Below, piece after piece: positions 55,014-64,000 of a stretch of DNA of 64,000 nt. The translations under genes and the position numbers were made by a program. Origin of the DNA: Georhizobium profundi (GTDB lineage: Bacteria > Pseudomonadota > Alphaproteobacteria > Rhizobiales > Rhizobiaceae); NCBI RefSeq assembly GCF_003952725.1, contig NZ_CP032509.1, forward strand, positions 1,698,001 to 1,762,000. The letters run 5' to 3'. Below the pieces are notes generated by a model that saw only the letters and a list, made by a program, of their open reading frames with translations, did no database searches and was not told the origin of the DNA. The first letter of the stretch is position 1. Each line of letters begins with the position of its first letter.

Positions 55014-55826
55014 ATGACGTTGCGGATCGTCTCTCTCAACGCCTGGGGCGGCCGGCTGCATCAGCCGCTTCTCGATTATCTCGCTGCATGTAACGCCGAT
55101 ATCTACTGTCTCCAGGAGATCGTTCGTGACCCGGCTTCGACGATGTCCCGATGGTCCGCCTACCGCGACGGCGCTCACGAACTTGCCCAGCGCACGAACC
55201 TCTTTGAGGAGATCCGCGCGGCGCTGCCCGAGCACGATGCCTTCTTCGCACCCAACGCGACCGGCGACCTCTTCGTCGGTGTCGATCGGGTTCCGACCTT
55301 CTTCGGGCTTGCAACCTTCGTGCGCCGAACGTTGGCCGTGGTCGGACAAGCCACCGATTTCGTTCACGGCTCGTTTTCGGCCGAGGGGTTCGGTGCTCAT
55401 CCGAGGCCGCGCAACGCCCATTGCGTGCGGCTCTACGAGGCGGCGGGCGGCCGCACGCTCACCGTCTGCCATATGCATGGCCTGCGCGATCTGGCCGGCA
55501 AGTCCGATACGGAAGAACGCGATGTGCAGGCGCGATCGCTTTTGCGTCTGATCCGGCAGGTGTGGGCGGAGGGTGAACCGCTGATCGTATGCGGCGATTT
55601 CAACGTCTTGCCGGACAGCCGCACCTTCGAGACCCTCAGCGAGGCTGGGCTTGCCGATCTGGTAACCGCGAGAGGATTTACCGACACGCGCACCTCCCAT
55701 TATTCGAAGGACGTGCGCTTTGCCGACTACATGCTCACCAATAGCGCGGTGAAGGTTGTTAGCTTCGACGTGGTCGAACGGCCGGAGGTTTCAGACCACC
55801 GGCCGCTGTTGCTTGAGATGGAATGA
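55014..55826 (+). CDS. Endonuclease/exonuclease/phosphatase family protein
   Basis: A 270-residue EEP-fold protein: N-terminal ISLNAWGG-like start (IVSLNAWGGRL), metal Glu in CLQEI, VCGDFNVLPDS and C-terminal VSDHRPLLLEM with the catalytic His. It could cut nucleic acid or phosphoesters; the substrate is unclear. Begins 3 nt after the decarboxylase gene, so probably the same transcript. Confidence 0.9.
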   Translation: MTLRIVSLNAWGGRLHQPLLDYLAACNADIYCLQEIVRDPASTMSRWSAYRDGAHELAQRTNLFEEIRAALPEHDAFFAPNATGDLFVGVDRVPTFFGLATFVRRTLAVVGQATDFVHGSFSAEGFGAHPRPRNAHCVRLYEAAGGRTLTVCHMHGLRDLAGKSDTEERDVQARSLLRLIRQVWAEGEPLIVCGDFNVLPDSRTFETLSEAGLADLVTARGFTDTRTSHYSKDVRFADYMLTNSAVKVVSFDVVERPEVSDHRPLLLEME

Positions 55827-55833
55827 CGCTCCG

Positions 55834-57036
55834 TCAGAGCTGAGCGAGCAGTTCCGGCGTCGGCCATGCGTCTGCGGGCATGCCGAGGCGAAGCTGCTCG
55901 GCGCGCACCGCATCGCGGGTGCCCGCACCGAGAATGCCGTCAATGTCGCCGACATTGTAACCACGCGCTTGAAGGCGGCGCTGCAGGTCCATCATCTGCT
56001 CGGCGCTGAGACCGGCAGGTGGATTGCCGGCAGCATATCTGTCAGCACCTGCGAGACGCGTGCCGAAATAGGCTGCTGACGTTGTGTAGATGAAGGACTG
56101 GTTCCACTCGAGATAGACGTCGAAATTCGGATAGGCCAGGAAGACGGGGCCGAAGCGGCCCTGCGGCATGATCAGACGTGCCTGCATGCCGGCATCGGGC
56201 AGAGAGCCGTTGCGGGGTGAAACCCCGAGCGACTGCCATTCGCCGACGGTCGCGCCGCCGGAAAGACCGGTGCGCTCCCAAGGCAAGCTTTGCGGAATGG
56301 TGACTTCCTGGAGCCAAGGTTCGCCAGCGCGCCATCCGAGGCTGCGGATGAAGTTGGCGCCCGTCAGGATCGCGTCGGCACTGCTCGTCTTGACGTTCAC
56401 ATGGCCATCGCCATCGCCGTCGACGCCGAATTGGATGATGTCGGCCGGCAGCATCTGGACCTGTCCGATCTCGCCGGCCCAGGCGCCCGTCATCGTCGCG
56501 GGGTCGAGGTCACCGCGTTCGGCCATGGCAATGGCGCCGATCAGCTGCGGACGGAAGAGCGCGGGACGACGGCAATCATGTGCAAGCGTCGCAAGCGCAT
56601 TGACGGTGTTGATGTCGCCCTGAACGGCACCGAAATCGGTTTCCAGGCCCCAGAAGGCGGCAATAACCGGTCCGGGTACACCAAATTCCTGTTCTGCGCG
56701 CGCGAAGACGGAGGCATGGCGCTGCAGCATGGCCTGGCCCTGCTGCATGCGATTGTTGCTGATGATCCGCTGCGAAAACTCGATGAAGTTCATGCGGAAG
56801 ACGCTTTGGCTGCGATCGTGGTTCAGCACCTGCTGATCCTGGCGCGCGCTGCCAAGCACCCGATCCGCTGCTTCCGGCGATAGGCCCTGAGCGACCGCTT
56901 CGGCGCGTACGCCCTGCAGGAACTGCCCGAAATCTCCGCCACACTGCTGGGCGAAGGCGCTCGTCGCCATCAGCGTTGCGAGAAGTCCGGTTCCGATGCC
57001 GAGAAGGCTCTTCCTGGCAGATGTCGTGATCGTCAT
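55834..57036 (-). CDS. Lytic murein transglycosylase (MltB family) with peptidoglycan-binding domain
   Basis: A 400-residue exported protein: signal peptide of about 29 residues ending SAFAQ; catalytic Glu in FWGLETDFGA; MltB core GEIGQVQMLPADIIQFGVDGDGDG. The C-terminal PG_binding_1 repeat is MDLQRRLQARGYNVGDIDGILGAGTRDAV. It cleaves glycan strands to 1,6-anhydro ends. Followed (upstream on the same strand) by a second wall-hydrolase gene. Confidence 0.93.
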   Translation of the reverse strand: MTITTSARKSLLGIGTGLLATLMATSAFAQQCGGDFGQFLQGVRAEAVAQGLSPEAADRVLGSARQDQQVLNHDRSQSVFRMNFIEFSQRIISNNRMQQGQAMLQRHASVFARAEQEFGVPGPVIAAFWGLETDFGAVQGDINTVNALATLAHDCRRPALFRPQLIGAIAMAERGDLDPATMTGAWAGEIGQVQMLPADIIQFGVDGDGDGHVNVKTSSADAILTGANFIRSLGWRAGEPWLQEVTIPQSLPWERTGLSGGATVGEWQSLGVSPRNGSLPDAGMQARLIMPQGRFGPVFLAYPNFDVYLEWNQSFIYTTSAAYFGTRLAGADRYAAGNPPAGLSAEQMMDLQRRLQARGYNVGDIDGILGAGTRDAVRAEQLRLGMPADAWPTPELLAQL

Positions 57037-57127
57037 AGGCTTGGTTCCCCAGCTGGTATCCGTCGATGTCCCGCGCTCGCAATGCAGGCGGATATTGGCT
57101 CAGTTGTGGCAGGTCGTTCGCTTTGCC

Positions 57128-57913
57128 TCAGCTCGTCGCATTGGACAGCCAACGCCGCCATTGCTCGATGGTACCGTTGAAGACGTTGATGTCGGTGTTG
57201 CCTGTGATGCCCGGCACGATGCCCGTGCCCGTATACTGCCAGAACGTCCAGGAATGTCCGGGGTAGAGCGTATCGGGATGCTCCGCGACGGCGCGCAGCC
57301 ACATCGGGTAGTCGAGGAAGTGGCCCTCGGTGTTCTCCCGGTGAAAGTCGATTGTCGTATAGATGATCGGGCGCTTGCCGTAGTGCCGCTCGAGCGCGTT
57401 CAGGAACACCTGCATTTCGCTGCGTACTTTCTCCGGCGGCGGGCGCAGGCGGCATGTCGGCGACAGGTGGTTCCACTCCATGTCGAGCACGGGCGGCAGG
57501 GCATCGCGCTCGCGCGGAACGTGGCGGATGTACCACTGCACCTGTTCGATGGCCGGACGGCAGAAATAGAAGAAGTGGTAGGCGCTGCGCGGAATGCCGG
57601 CTGCGCGACTGCCTGCCCAGTATTCCTCAAACTTCGGGTCGAACATGTCGCCGCCCTCTGTCGCCTTGATGAAGGCGAAGGAGACCCCTGCGGCGCGGGC
57701 CGTGTGCCAGTCGATCGTGCCTTGATATTTCGACACGTCGATACCGTGGACCGCATAGGTCGACGGCGACCGGGCAAAATCCTGCGGGTCGTTGTCGCCG
57801 AAGCGGGGAGCGTTGACCGGAGAGATGTGGAGGATATCGGTAGCGGTGGTGCTGCAGGCTGAAAGAGCGGCCGTCATGACCAGGATCAGGAGAATGCCGG
57901 CGCGTCTTATCAT
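57128..57913 (-). CDS. Glycoside hydrolase family 25 lysozyme, lipoprotein
   Basis: A 261-residue GH25 muramidase with lipobox LSAC at residues 17-20, so anchored to a membrane. Catalytic acids are D of HGIDVSKYQG and the DxE of PVLDMEWN. WTFWQYTGTG near the C terminus is typical. Likely remodels peptidoglycan in the periplasm. Confidence 0.92.
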   Translation of the reverse strand: MIRRAGILLILVMTAALSACSTTATDILHISPVNAPRFGDNDPQDFARSPSTYAVHGIDVSKYQGTIDWHTARAAGVSFAFIKATEGGDMFDPKFEEYWAGSRAAGIPRSAYHFFYFCRPAIEQVQWYIRHVPRERDALPPVLDMEWNHLSPTCRLRPPPEKVRSEMQVFLNALERHYGKRPIIYTTIDFHRENTEGHFLDYPMWLRAVAEHPDTLYPGHSWTFWQYTGTGIVPGITGNTDINVFNGTIEQWRRWLSNATS

Positions 57914-57987
57914 CTAGGCTCCGCGAATCAGGAGGGGAATCATCGCTCCCTTCCTAACGGCTCGTACCCGCCGACTAAAGCGGCAGC

Positions 57988-58665
57988 TCAGCGACCATTC
58001 GCCCGCGTGATGACGACGATCCTCGCATAGTCGCGGAAGAGGGTTCGGGCTTCCACATGCGCGCCTTCGCCGGCCGCAGCCAGTTTGGCAGCGTCAAAAA
58101 GTTCGGCGCGCGGCGTGACGTGGAACCGCGCCAGCCACGCCCTCAACAGTCGGCGAAATGCCGGCGGCAATTCAACCTGCTGGCCGAAATCGACGATGTG
58201 GACGGAGCCACCGGGTTTGGTGGCCTTGAGTGCTGCGGCAATCGCCTGCTGCCAGCTCGGGATCATCGAGACGGCGTAGGAGATGAACACGCGGTCGGCC
58301 TTGTCGAAGCCGAAGAGCGCCTGGCAGTCGAAATTCGTCGCATCGCCTTCCGCGACGATGATCTTTCGGGCATGTGCGGCCCGATCGATGTTGCCTCTCG
58401 CGGTCTCCAGCATCTGCGGCGAGATGTCGATGCCGCAATAGCGGGCATCGGGATAGCGCTTCGCGGCGGCCAGGAGGTTGCGTCCTGTACCGCAGCCAAG
58501 TTCCAGCACAGTGCCACCGCTCGGGACCGCCAACGCGTCGAGCATCTGATCCCGTCCAAGCAGGAAGTATTTGCGCGTCAGATCGTAGATGTGGCGCTGA
58601 TAGCGGTAGACGCCGTCCATCAACACCGCGTGCTCGGCGGATTGCGTGCGTTCCAGCCCCATCAT
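57988..58665 (-). CDS. btaB: Diacylglyceryl-homoserine N-methyltransferase (BtaB)
   Basis: A 225-residue SAM-dependent methyltransferase with motif I VLELGCGTGRNLLAAA near 54-69. It overlaps the BtaA gene by ATGA. In this pairing it trimethylates diacylglyceryl-homoserine to DGTS, a phosphorus-free betaine lipid. Assignment rests on the neighbour as well as family features. Confidence 0.88.
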   Translation of the reverse strand: MMGLERTQSAEHAVLMDGVYRYQRHIYDLTRKYFLLGRDQMLDALAVPSGGTVLELGCGTGRNLLAAAKRYPDARYCGIDISPQMLETARGNIDRAAHARKIIVAEGDATNFDCQALFGFDKADRVFISYAVSMIPSWQQAIAAALKATKPGGSVHIVDFGQQVELPPAFRRLLRAWLARFHVTPRAELFDAAKLAAAGEGAHVEARTLFRDYARIVVITRANGR

Positions 58666-59912
58666 GCGCCTTTGCGCTCATACACATGGAGGCCGCCATA
58701 GATGGCGGAGCGATCGCGCGCGTGGCCTTCCGCGCTGGCGGCTGCGTTGTAATTCCACTGGTCGAGAAGGACGGGCAGGAGACGGCCTGGAAGAATGGAG
58801 GGTTCACCGGCCGTTCGGAAAATGACACGCGCGCCTGGCGCGGCCGTCCGGCAGATTTCCGTCCAGAGCGCGTTCAACTGCGCGTCGCTCATCCAGTCCT
58901 GGGCGTCGAGCAGGATGTAACGATCGACCGACGACGCAGGCTTGTCGGCAAGCAGCGTCGTGAAGCTCTGGTGGTGGACGAAGACACGACCGGCGTTCTC
59001 TCGCAGGGTCGCATGATGCCGGGCTTGCAGGTAAGGCGGCAGCGACCCTTCGTCCGGCTCCGGATAATGCCGGGCAAATGCCTGCCAGGCGAAATAGTTG
59101 TCTTCCAGCGGAAAATGGCAGGCGAGTTTTTCGAGGCGCGCTCGCAAGACGTTGGTCACGCGCATCTCTGCGTCCGCCGCAGCCAGCTCTTCATATTGGG
59201 CAGGCGGGATGCCGAGCCCGAACAGCGATGCCTTGCTGCGCGTCAGCAGGCGGATGAGCGGCTTGTCGAAGAGCGGCGCGAGGTGCTCGTCGAAAAATTG
59301 TCGCTGCTCGCGCATGGAGCGCGTCTGCATGATCTCTGCGGGGTTCACGCCATGGAGCCGTGCGGCCAGGTGGCCGGCGGAGATGAAGAGACCGAGAAGC
59401 CCGCTTCGGTAGAAATTGCGATTGAAAATCGTGATGCGTTTCCGCCCGTTGAGCCCGCGACCTTCCCAGTAGGCGCGGCTTTGCGCATCCAGATGCGGTG
59501 CGACGAACTGGTGGTAGGCAAGGCTGTTGTGCGACTGGTGCGTGCCTGCGAAGAAGCGGAAGAAGTCGCTCTGGCTCGGAAGATGCGCAACACTGGCGAG
59601 CTTCAGCTTGTTCAAGGCGATATGCGCGCGGTTCAGATCGACCACATCAATGCGCGCCGGTGCCCGAGTGAGATAGGACAGAACGTTGCAGCCGCCCGAA
59701 CCGATGGTGACGATGCGGCTTTTCGGCGTCAGGGCCATGGCCTGCATGTCGACCTCCGGGTCCTCCCAGATCTGGGGATAGACGAGACCCGAAAACACGA
59801 AGGCAAAAAGGCGCTCGGAAAGACCGGCCTTGCTGATCGGCGAGTGACGCAACACGGCGTCGCGGATATGGCGGGTCTTCCGGCCGGGCAGGCCTCGCGT
59901 GATACCGGTCAT
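58662..59912 (-). CDS. btaA: SAM:diacylglycerol 3-amino-3-carboxypropyltransferase (BtaA, DUF3419)
   Basis: A 416-residue DUF3419 protein with SAM-binding segment VTIGSGGCNVLSYLTRAPARIDVVD near 71-95. It transfers the aminocarboxypropyl group of SAM to diacylglycerol, the first step of DGTS synthesis at the membrane. Preceded by a PHO-box-like site, in line with lipid remodelling under phosphate limitation. Confidence 0.92.
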   Translation of the reverse strand: MTGITRGLPGRKTRHIRDAVLRHSPISKAGLSERLFAFVFSGLVYPQIWEDPEVDMQAMALTPKSRIVTIGSGGCNVLSYLTRAPARIDVVDLNRAHIALNKLKLASVAHLPSQSDFFRFFAGTHQSHNSLAYHQFVAPHLDAQSRAYWEGRGLNGRKRITIFNRNFYRSGLLGLFISAGHLAARLHGVNPAEIMQTRSMREQRQFFDEHLAPLFDKPLIRLLTRSKASLFGLGIPPAQYEELAAADAEMRVTNVLRARLEKLACHFPLEDNYFAWQAFARHYPEPDEGSLPPYLQARHHATLRENAGRVFVHHQSFTTLLADKPASSVDRYILLDAQDWMSDAQLNALWTEICRTAAPGARVIFRTAGEPSILPGRLLPVLLDQWNYNAAASAEGHARDRSAIYGGLHVYERKGA

Positions 59913-59964
59913 GGCAGGCGATTCTCCCTCGCGCTTCGATGGGAAAACTGCCTAGCGGGGCGAC

Positions 59965-59982
59965 ATTACAGCCCTGTGACGG
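59965..59982 (-). promoter_or_regulatory. PHO-box-like site upstream of btaA
   Basis: On the minus strand CCGTCAC-AGGG-CTGTAAT matches CTGTCAT-N4-CTGTCAT at 11 of 14 positions with correct spacing, 52 nt before the btaA ATG. Rhizobial btaA genes are known to be PhoB-controlled. Confidence 0.55.
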
Positions 59983-60148
59983 CGCAGCCGGACGCGACGG
60001 AAGTCGATGATGTGTCCAAGCATCCTCTAAAATTTTGAGGCTTGTTTTAACGCTTCATCAAACTTTATCCAGTTTCTACGCTAACCAATGCTTAATGCTT
60101 GAAATGGTAGATTTTTCACGATCGGGATCATGAAGATCGGGATGGTGG

Positions 60149-61774
60149 ATGCTTTCGGACGTCATTACGAGCATAAGAGCGCGCTATGCCTTCGCTGGCA
60201 CGGCTTTCGGCTCGATTTTCACGTCAGCGGCCTTCGCCTACGATGCAGCGGTGATCCAAAGCGCTGAGCCTTTCACGTCGCTGGTCCAGACCAATCCCGT
60301 CTACACGGCCGTGGCGCTCTTTCCGGCGTTGATGGGCTACACCTTCTTCAAGGTCGGCGAATCCCGCGCACGGCTCGTTGCCGAGCTAGAGCGCCGCATC
60401 GAAGCCGAACACACGCTCGAGCACAATGCGTTTCACGATTCCCTGACATCGCTGAAGAACCGGCACGCGCTGGAGTGCGACGTGCTCGACCGGATCGCCG
60501 AGGGTGTCGGGCCGAACAATCGGCCGGCGCTGATGCTGCTCGATCTCGACAAGTTCAAGTTCATCAACGACACCATGGGGCACAATGTCGGCGATGCGAT
60601 CCTGCTTGCGCTGTCCGATCGGCTGCGGGCGGCCAGCGGTCCGGAACAGGGCATCTACCGGCTCGGAGGCGACGAATTCGTCATCCTGTGGAGTGGTGGA
60701 CCGTCAGCCAAGGTCATCAACGCATTCTGCGATGCGCTCGTTTCGCTGATCTCGTTTCCGTTCGAACTGGGAGACCTGCGGCTTGCAACTGGCGGCAGCA
60801 TCGGCGTGACTTGGCTTGGCCCCGACGACAAGACCATGTCGGATGTGTTGCGCCGCGCCGATCTGGCGCTTTACCGCGCAAAGGAAGTGCCCGGCAGTCA
60901 TTTCGTCCTCTACGACAGCACGCTCGCCTATGAGGCCGAGCAGCGCATGATGATGGAAAAGGACCTGCGGCTCGCCATCGAGGAGCAGCAGTTCTTCCTC
61001 GAATATCAGCCGATCGTCCATCTGGAAACCGGCCGGGTCAAGGGCTTCGAGGCGCTGGTGCGGTGGCAGCGCGGCGACCTCGTCGTTCGTCCCGACATGT
61101 TCATTCCCGTCGCCGAGAAATCGGGCCTCATCGTGCCGCTTGGCAAATGGGTGCTTGCGGAAGCCTGCCGCCATGCAAGCCTGTGGCCTGCCGATGTCGG
61201 CGTGTCGGTGAACGTTGCGGGCGAGCAGTTTAAGGATGTGGGCTTTGTTGCGATGGTGGAGCGGACGCTCGCCGAAACCGGCCTCAATGCGCGGCGACTC
61301 ACCATCGAATTCACCGAATCTCTCTTCAGTGTCGACGTGGATGTGGTGCGCGGCAGTCTTTCCCGCCTCAGAGCGCTCGGCGTGAAGCTGGCGCTCGATG
61401 ATTTCGGCACGGGCTTTTCGTCCATCAGCCACTTGCGATGCTTCCCGCTCGACACGCTGAAGATCGATCGGTCGTTCACCGAATCCATGCTGACGGACGA
61501 GCGCGAGGCGGAACTTGTCGGCGTCATCATGAAGTTGTCGCAGGCCTTCGATATCTCCACCACGGTGGAGGGCGTCGAAACCGAAAGCCAATTGGAATTC
61601 ATCCGCAAGGCAGGCGCCGGCGATGTCCAGGGATTCCTGTTCTCAAGGCCCGTACCCGTAGACCAGGTGCCGTCCGTCATTGCCGAGACGCGCAATCGGC
61701 AACGCAAAAACGAGGCACTGCCCGTTGCCGCCAGCGCAGCAATCGTCAAGCTTCCCAAGCGCTATCAGGCCTGA
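60149..61774 (+). CDS. Membrane-bound GGDEF-EAL cyclic-di-GMP protein
   Basis: A 541-residue protein with two N-terminal membrane segments (about 15-33 and 50-67) and no periplasmic sensor domain of size. The GGDEF motif is intact (RLGGDEFV, 173-177). The EAL domain has FEALVRW, NVAGEQF, FTESLF, LDDFGTGFSS and KIDRSF, so both synthesis and hydrolysis of c-di-GMP are possible. CGGGA 6 nt upstream supports the ATG. Single gene. Confidence 0.92.
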   Translation: MLSDVITSIRARYAFAGTAFGSIFTSAAFAYDAAVIQSAEPFTSLVQTNPVYTAVALFPALMGYTFFKVGESRARLVAELERRIEAEHTLEHNAFHDSLTSLKNRHALECDVLDRIAEGVGPNNRPALMLLDLDKFKFINDTMGHNVGDAILLALSDRLRAASGPEQGIYRLGGDEFVILWSGGPSAKVINAFCDALVSLISFPFELGDLRLATGGSIGVTWLGPDDKTMSDVLRRADLALYRAKEVPGSHFVLYDSTLAYEAEQRMMMEKDLRLAIEEQQFFLEYQPIVHLETGRVKGFEALVRWQRGDLVVRPDMFIPVAEKSGLIVPLGKWVLAEACRHASLWPADVGVSVNVAGEQFKDVGFVAMVERTLAETGLNARRLTIEFTESLFSVDVDVVRGSLSRLRALGVKLALDDFGTGFSSISHLRCFPLDTLKIDRSFTESMLTDEREAELVGVIMKLSQAFDISTTVEGVETESQLEFIRKAGAGDVQGFLFSRPVPVDQVPSVIAETRNRQRKNEALPVAASAAIVKLPKRYQA

Positions 61775-61836
61775 TCCGAAGCTCTTTTGGCTGGTTAGCC
61801 GAACTCCAGTTGCAAACCTGAGATCTATCGATCATG

Positions 61837-61866
61837 GCCACGGGCATCGCGTAGCGAGCCCGTGGC
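61837..61866. repeat. Short inverted repeat between convergent genes
   Basis: GCCACGGGC (61837-61845) and GCCCGTGGC (61858-61866) form a 9-bp stem with a 12-nt loop and no T-run. Possibly a weak bidirectional terminator. Confidence 0.4.
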
Positions 61867-61889
61867 GAACTATTTTCGGTTGTGCCGGC

Positions 61890-64000
61890 TTATGCCGTGC
61901 TGCCTGCGCCGCCCGCTGTCGGTGTCGTGATGATCACGGCTTCGCCAGGCTGTAGTACTGTCTGGTCGCAGGCGTGCAGCGTTTCGATGGATCCGTCCTT
62001 GCGGCGCACTTCGGTCTTGCCGCATTCGCCGTCGCCGCCGCCCTTGATGCCGCGGGGCGGGTTTCTGCGGTGCGAGGAGAGGATCGCGCAGTCCATCTGC
62101 TCCAGGAAGCGCAGAGTCCGCTTGGTGCCATCGCCCGCATGGAACGCGCCTTTGCCGCCGGAACCGGCGCGGATGTGGAAATCCTCGAGCAGTACCGGAA
62201 AGCGCATTTCCAGCATCTCGGGGTCCGTCAGGCGCGAATTGGTCATGTGGGTATGGACGCCGGATGTTCCGTTGAAACCCTTGCCGTCTGCGCGGTAGCC
62301 GGCGGACGAGCCGGAGCAGATCGTCTCGTAGTACTGGTAGGTCTCATTGCCGAATGTCAGATTGTTCATCGTGCCCTGGCTGTTCGACAAGGCGCCCAAG
62401 GCAGCAAAGATAGCATTCGTCACGTGCTGGGAGGTTTCCACGTTGCCGGCAACGACGGCGGCCGGATAGGCGGGCTTCAGCATGCAGCCATCGGGGATGA
62501 TGATGTTGATCGGCCGCAGGCACCCCGCATTCATTGGGATCGAGCCCTCAACCATCACCCTGAAGCAATAGAGGACAGCGGCCCGCGTCACGGGTTCCGG
62601 CGCATTGAAGTTGTTGGCCATGACCGGTGACGTGCCGGTGAAATCGACCGTCGCTTCTCTCTTCTCCCGATCGACGCTGATCTTGACCTTGATCACCTGG
62701 CCGGTATCGGTCGGATATTCGTACTCGCTGTCGGACAGCGCTTCGATGACGCGGCGCACGCTTTCGGCGGCGTTGTCCTGGACGTGGCCCATATAGGCTT
62801 CCACGACATCCAGCCCGAAATTGGCGATCATCCGGCGCAGGTCGGCGACGCCCTTTTCGTTGGCGGCGATCTGCGCCTTTAGGTCGGCGACGTTCTGGTG
62901 GACGTTGCGAACCGGATAGGGGTGCTTCGTCAGAAGTTCGACGAGCTCGTCCTCGCAGAAGCGCCCTTCGTCGACGAGCTTGAAGTTGTCGATCAGCACG
63001 CCTTCCTCGTCCACGGTCGTGGCGAGTGGCGTCATCGAGCCCGGCGCTGATCCGCCAACATCGGCATGGTGGCCGCGCGACGCTGCATAGAAGAGGATCT
63101 CTTCGCCCGCATCGTCGAACACAGGCGTGACGACCGTGATGTCCGGTAGGTGGGTGCCGCCATTATAGGGGGCGTTGAGCGCAAAAACGTCGCCGGGGCG
63201 CATCGCGCTGCCGTTCAGCCGGATGATCGTCTCGACGGACCGGTCCATCGAGCCCAGATGAACCGGCATGTGCGGGGCGTTGGCGACGAGGGCGCCGCTG
63301 CGGTCGAAGATGGCGCAGGAGAAATCGAGCCGTTCCTTGATGTTGACGGAATAGGCCGTGTTCTGAAGCGTGATGCCCATCTCTTCAGCGATCGCCATGA
63401 AGAGGTTGTTGAACACTTCGAGCATGACCGGATCGGCCTTTTCGGTTCCGATCGCATCTGCGCGCTGCATCTTCTCGTGCCGCGAGAGCAGAACGTCGTT
63501 GCCGGGCGTGACGGTCGCGCTCCAGCCGTCCTCGATGATGATCGTCTGGTTTGGCTCGATCAGAAGTGCTGGGCCGCGCAGGCTGGCACCGGGAGCGAGT
63601 TCCTCGCGCCGAACAATGCGGGCGTTATGCCACGCGCCCGCGGAGTAGAGCCGGCGCGTGGGGCCATCGCCGACAGCGAGCGTCGTTGCGGCAGACGCCT
63701 CTGTCGTCGTTGCGACCGCCGGGCACTCGCTCGCTTCGACGGCGACCGCCTCGATGATAACCGGTTTGTCGGGGTAGATGAAGCCGAACTGCGCCTTGTG
63801 CGCCTGCTCGAACTCTTTGCGCGCAGCATCGATGTCGCCCGAAAAGACGACCGGCAGCGCGGTGTCGGTGCCATCATAACGAAGATGCAGCAGAGCGCGC
63901 GTCTCGATCCTAGCGTCCGTCGCGCCTTGCGCGATCATTTCCCTGATGGCCTCGGCCGAGAGACGTTCGATCTCCTGAGTGGTGCGATCGACGCTTGTCG
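61890..64000 (-). CDS. 5-oxoprolinase / hydantoinase A-B fusion, partial
   Basis: The frame stays open to the right edge, so the N terminus is missing. Visible residues hold the end of the HyuA-type ATPase half (ALLIEPNQTIIIEDGWSATV) fused to a full HyuB half (GSMDRSVETIIRLNG, GHHADVGGSAPGSM, GSGGKGAFHAGDGTKR). The family hydrolyses 5-oxoproline or hydantoins with ATP; fusion of both halves is typical of OplAH, about 1200 residues. Exact substrate unknown. Confidence 0.9.
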   Translation of the reverse strand, partial: TSVDRTTQEIERLSAEAIREMIAQGATDARIETRALLHLRYDGTDTALPVVFSGDIDAARKEFEQAHKAQFGFIYPDKPVIIEAVAVEASECPAVATTTEASAATTLAVGDGPTRRLYSAGAWHNARIVRREELAPGASLRGPALLIEPNQTIIIEDGWSATVTPGNDVLLSRHEKMQRADAIGTEKADPVMLEVFNNLFMAIAEEMGITLQNTAYSVNIKERLDFSCAIFDRSGALVANAPHMPVHLGSMDRSVETIIRLNGSAMRPGDVFALNAPYNGGTHLPDITVVTPVFDDAGEEILFYAASRGHHADVGGSAPGSMTPLATTVDEEGVLIDNFKLVDEGRFCEDELVELLTKHPYPVRNVHQNVADLKAQIAANEKGVADLRRMIANFGLDVVEAYMGHVQDNAAESVRRVIEALSDSEYEYPTDTGQVIKVKISVDREKREATVDFTGTSPVMANNFNAPEPVTRAAVLYCFRVMVEGSIPMNAGCLRPINIIIPDGCMLKPAYPAAVVAGNVETSQHVTNAIFAALGALSNSQGTMNNLTFGNETYQYYETICSGSSAGYRADGKGFNGTSGVHTHMTNSRLTDPEMLEMRFPVLLEDFHIRAGSGGKGAFHAGDGTKRTLRFLEQMDCAILSSHRRNPPRGIKGGGDGECGKTEVRRKDGSIETLHACDQTVLQPGEAVIITTPTAGGAGSTA

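Noticed and set aside
58374-60038. 554-codon plus-strand frame opposite btaAB
   Set aside because: Covers two recognisable genes on the minus strand and shows no domain; shadow.

Overview
The window is about 64 kb of high-GC DNA with dense, mostly operonic genes, many joined by 4-nt ATGA or 1-nt TGATG overlaps. Gene content points to an alphaproteobacterium, most likely Hyphomicrobiales (Rhizobiales). The evidence is the choXWV/betI-betC-betB-betA osmoprotectant block, an ArsR-methyltransferase next to metF, betaine-lipid genes btaAB, a DUF6074-like protein and several TRAP transporters. The genus cannot be fixed from the sequence. No rRNA, tRNA, CRISPR array, insertion sequence or phage gene was seen. 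The region looks chromosomal or chromid-like and metabolic.

Region 1 (1-16734) is a catabolic island built on a divergent promoter near 7.4 kb. The minus-strand operon encodes a three-component Rieske ring-hydroxylating oxygenase (reductase, alpha, beta), an acyl-CoA ligase, a thiolase-fold protein without the thiolase Cys/His/Cys residues, a Zn-ribbon/OB-fold protein fused to a degenerate SDR, and a kynurenine-formamidase/isatin-hydrolase type cyclase that runs off the left edge. The plus strand carries a TRAP transporter and a MarR regulator. This content fits an iad-like indole-3-acetate (auxin) route: oxygenation to dioxindole-acetate, CoA activation, retro-aldol cleavage to isatin plus acetyl-CoA, then isatin hydrolysis. 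That route is inference. The plus strand continues with an opine-dehydrogenase family protein, a 3-hydroxyacyl-CoA dehydrogenase, a second TRAP system and an Asp/Glu-racemase fold protein lacking both catalytic cysteines.

Region 2 (16.7-27.5 kb) holds an MgtC/DUF4010 membrane protein, an orphan strong terminator that may mark a small RNA, a cytoplasmic PaoABC-type molybdenum hydroxylase, and a third TRAP system behind a MarR regulator. That MarR is divergent from an Asp-box (BNR) repeat protein paired with a MoaD/ThiS-like protein.

Region 3 (27.5-47.98 kb) is dominated by compatible-solute and phosphorus metabolism: an OpuB/Osm-type betaine ABC importer, selO, a DUF1045-phnM-phnN operon behind a PHO-box-like site, choXWV divergent from betI-betC-betB-betA over a BetI-like operator, a FucU-like protein, a TPP enzyme and an alpha/beta hydrolase.

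Region 4 (48-64 kb) is more housekeeping: a GST, ettA, a MOSC protein, an autoregulated-looking ArsR-methyltransferase with metF, a 25-residue membrane peptide gene with a perfect Shine-Dalgarno, a type III ornithine-decarboxylase family gene with a long leader, a nuclease-family protein, two peptidoglycan hydrolases, btaAB behind a second PHO-box-like site, a GGDEF-EAL protein, and a 5-oxoprolinase/hydantoinase gene cut by the right edge.
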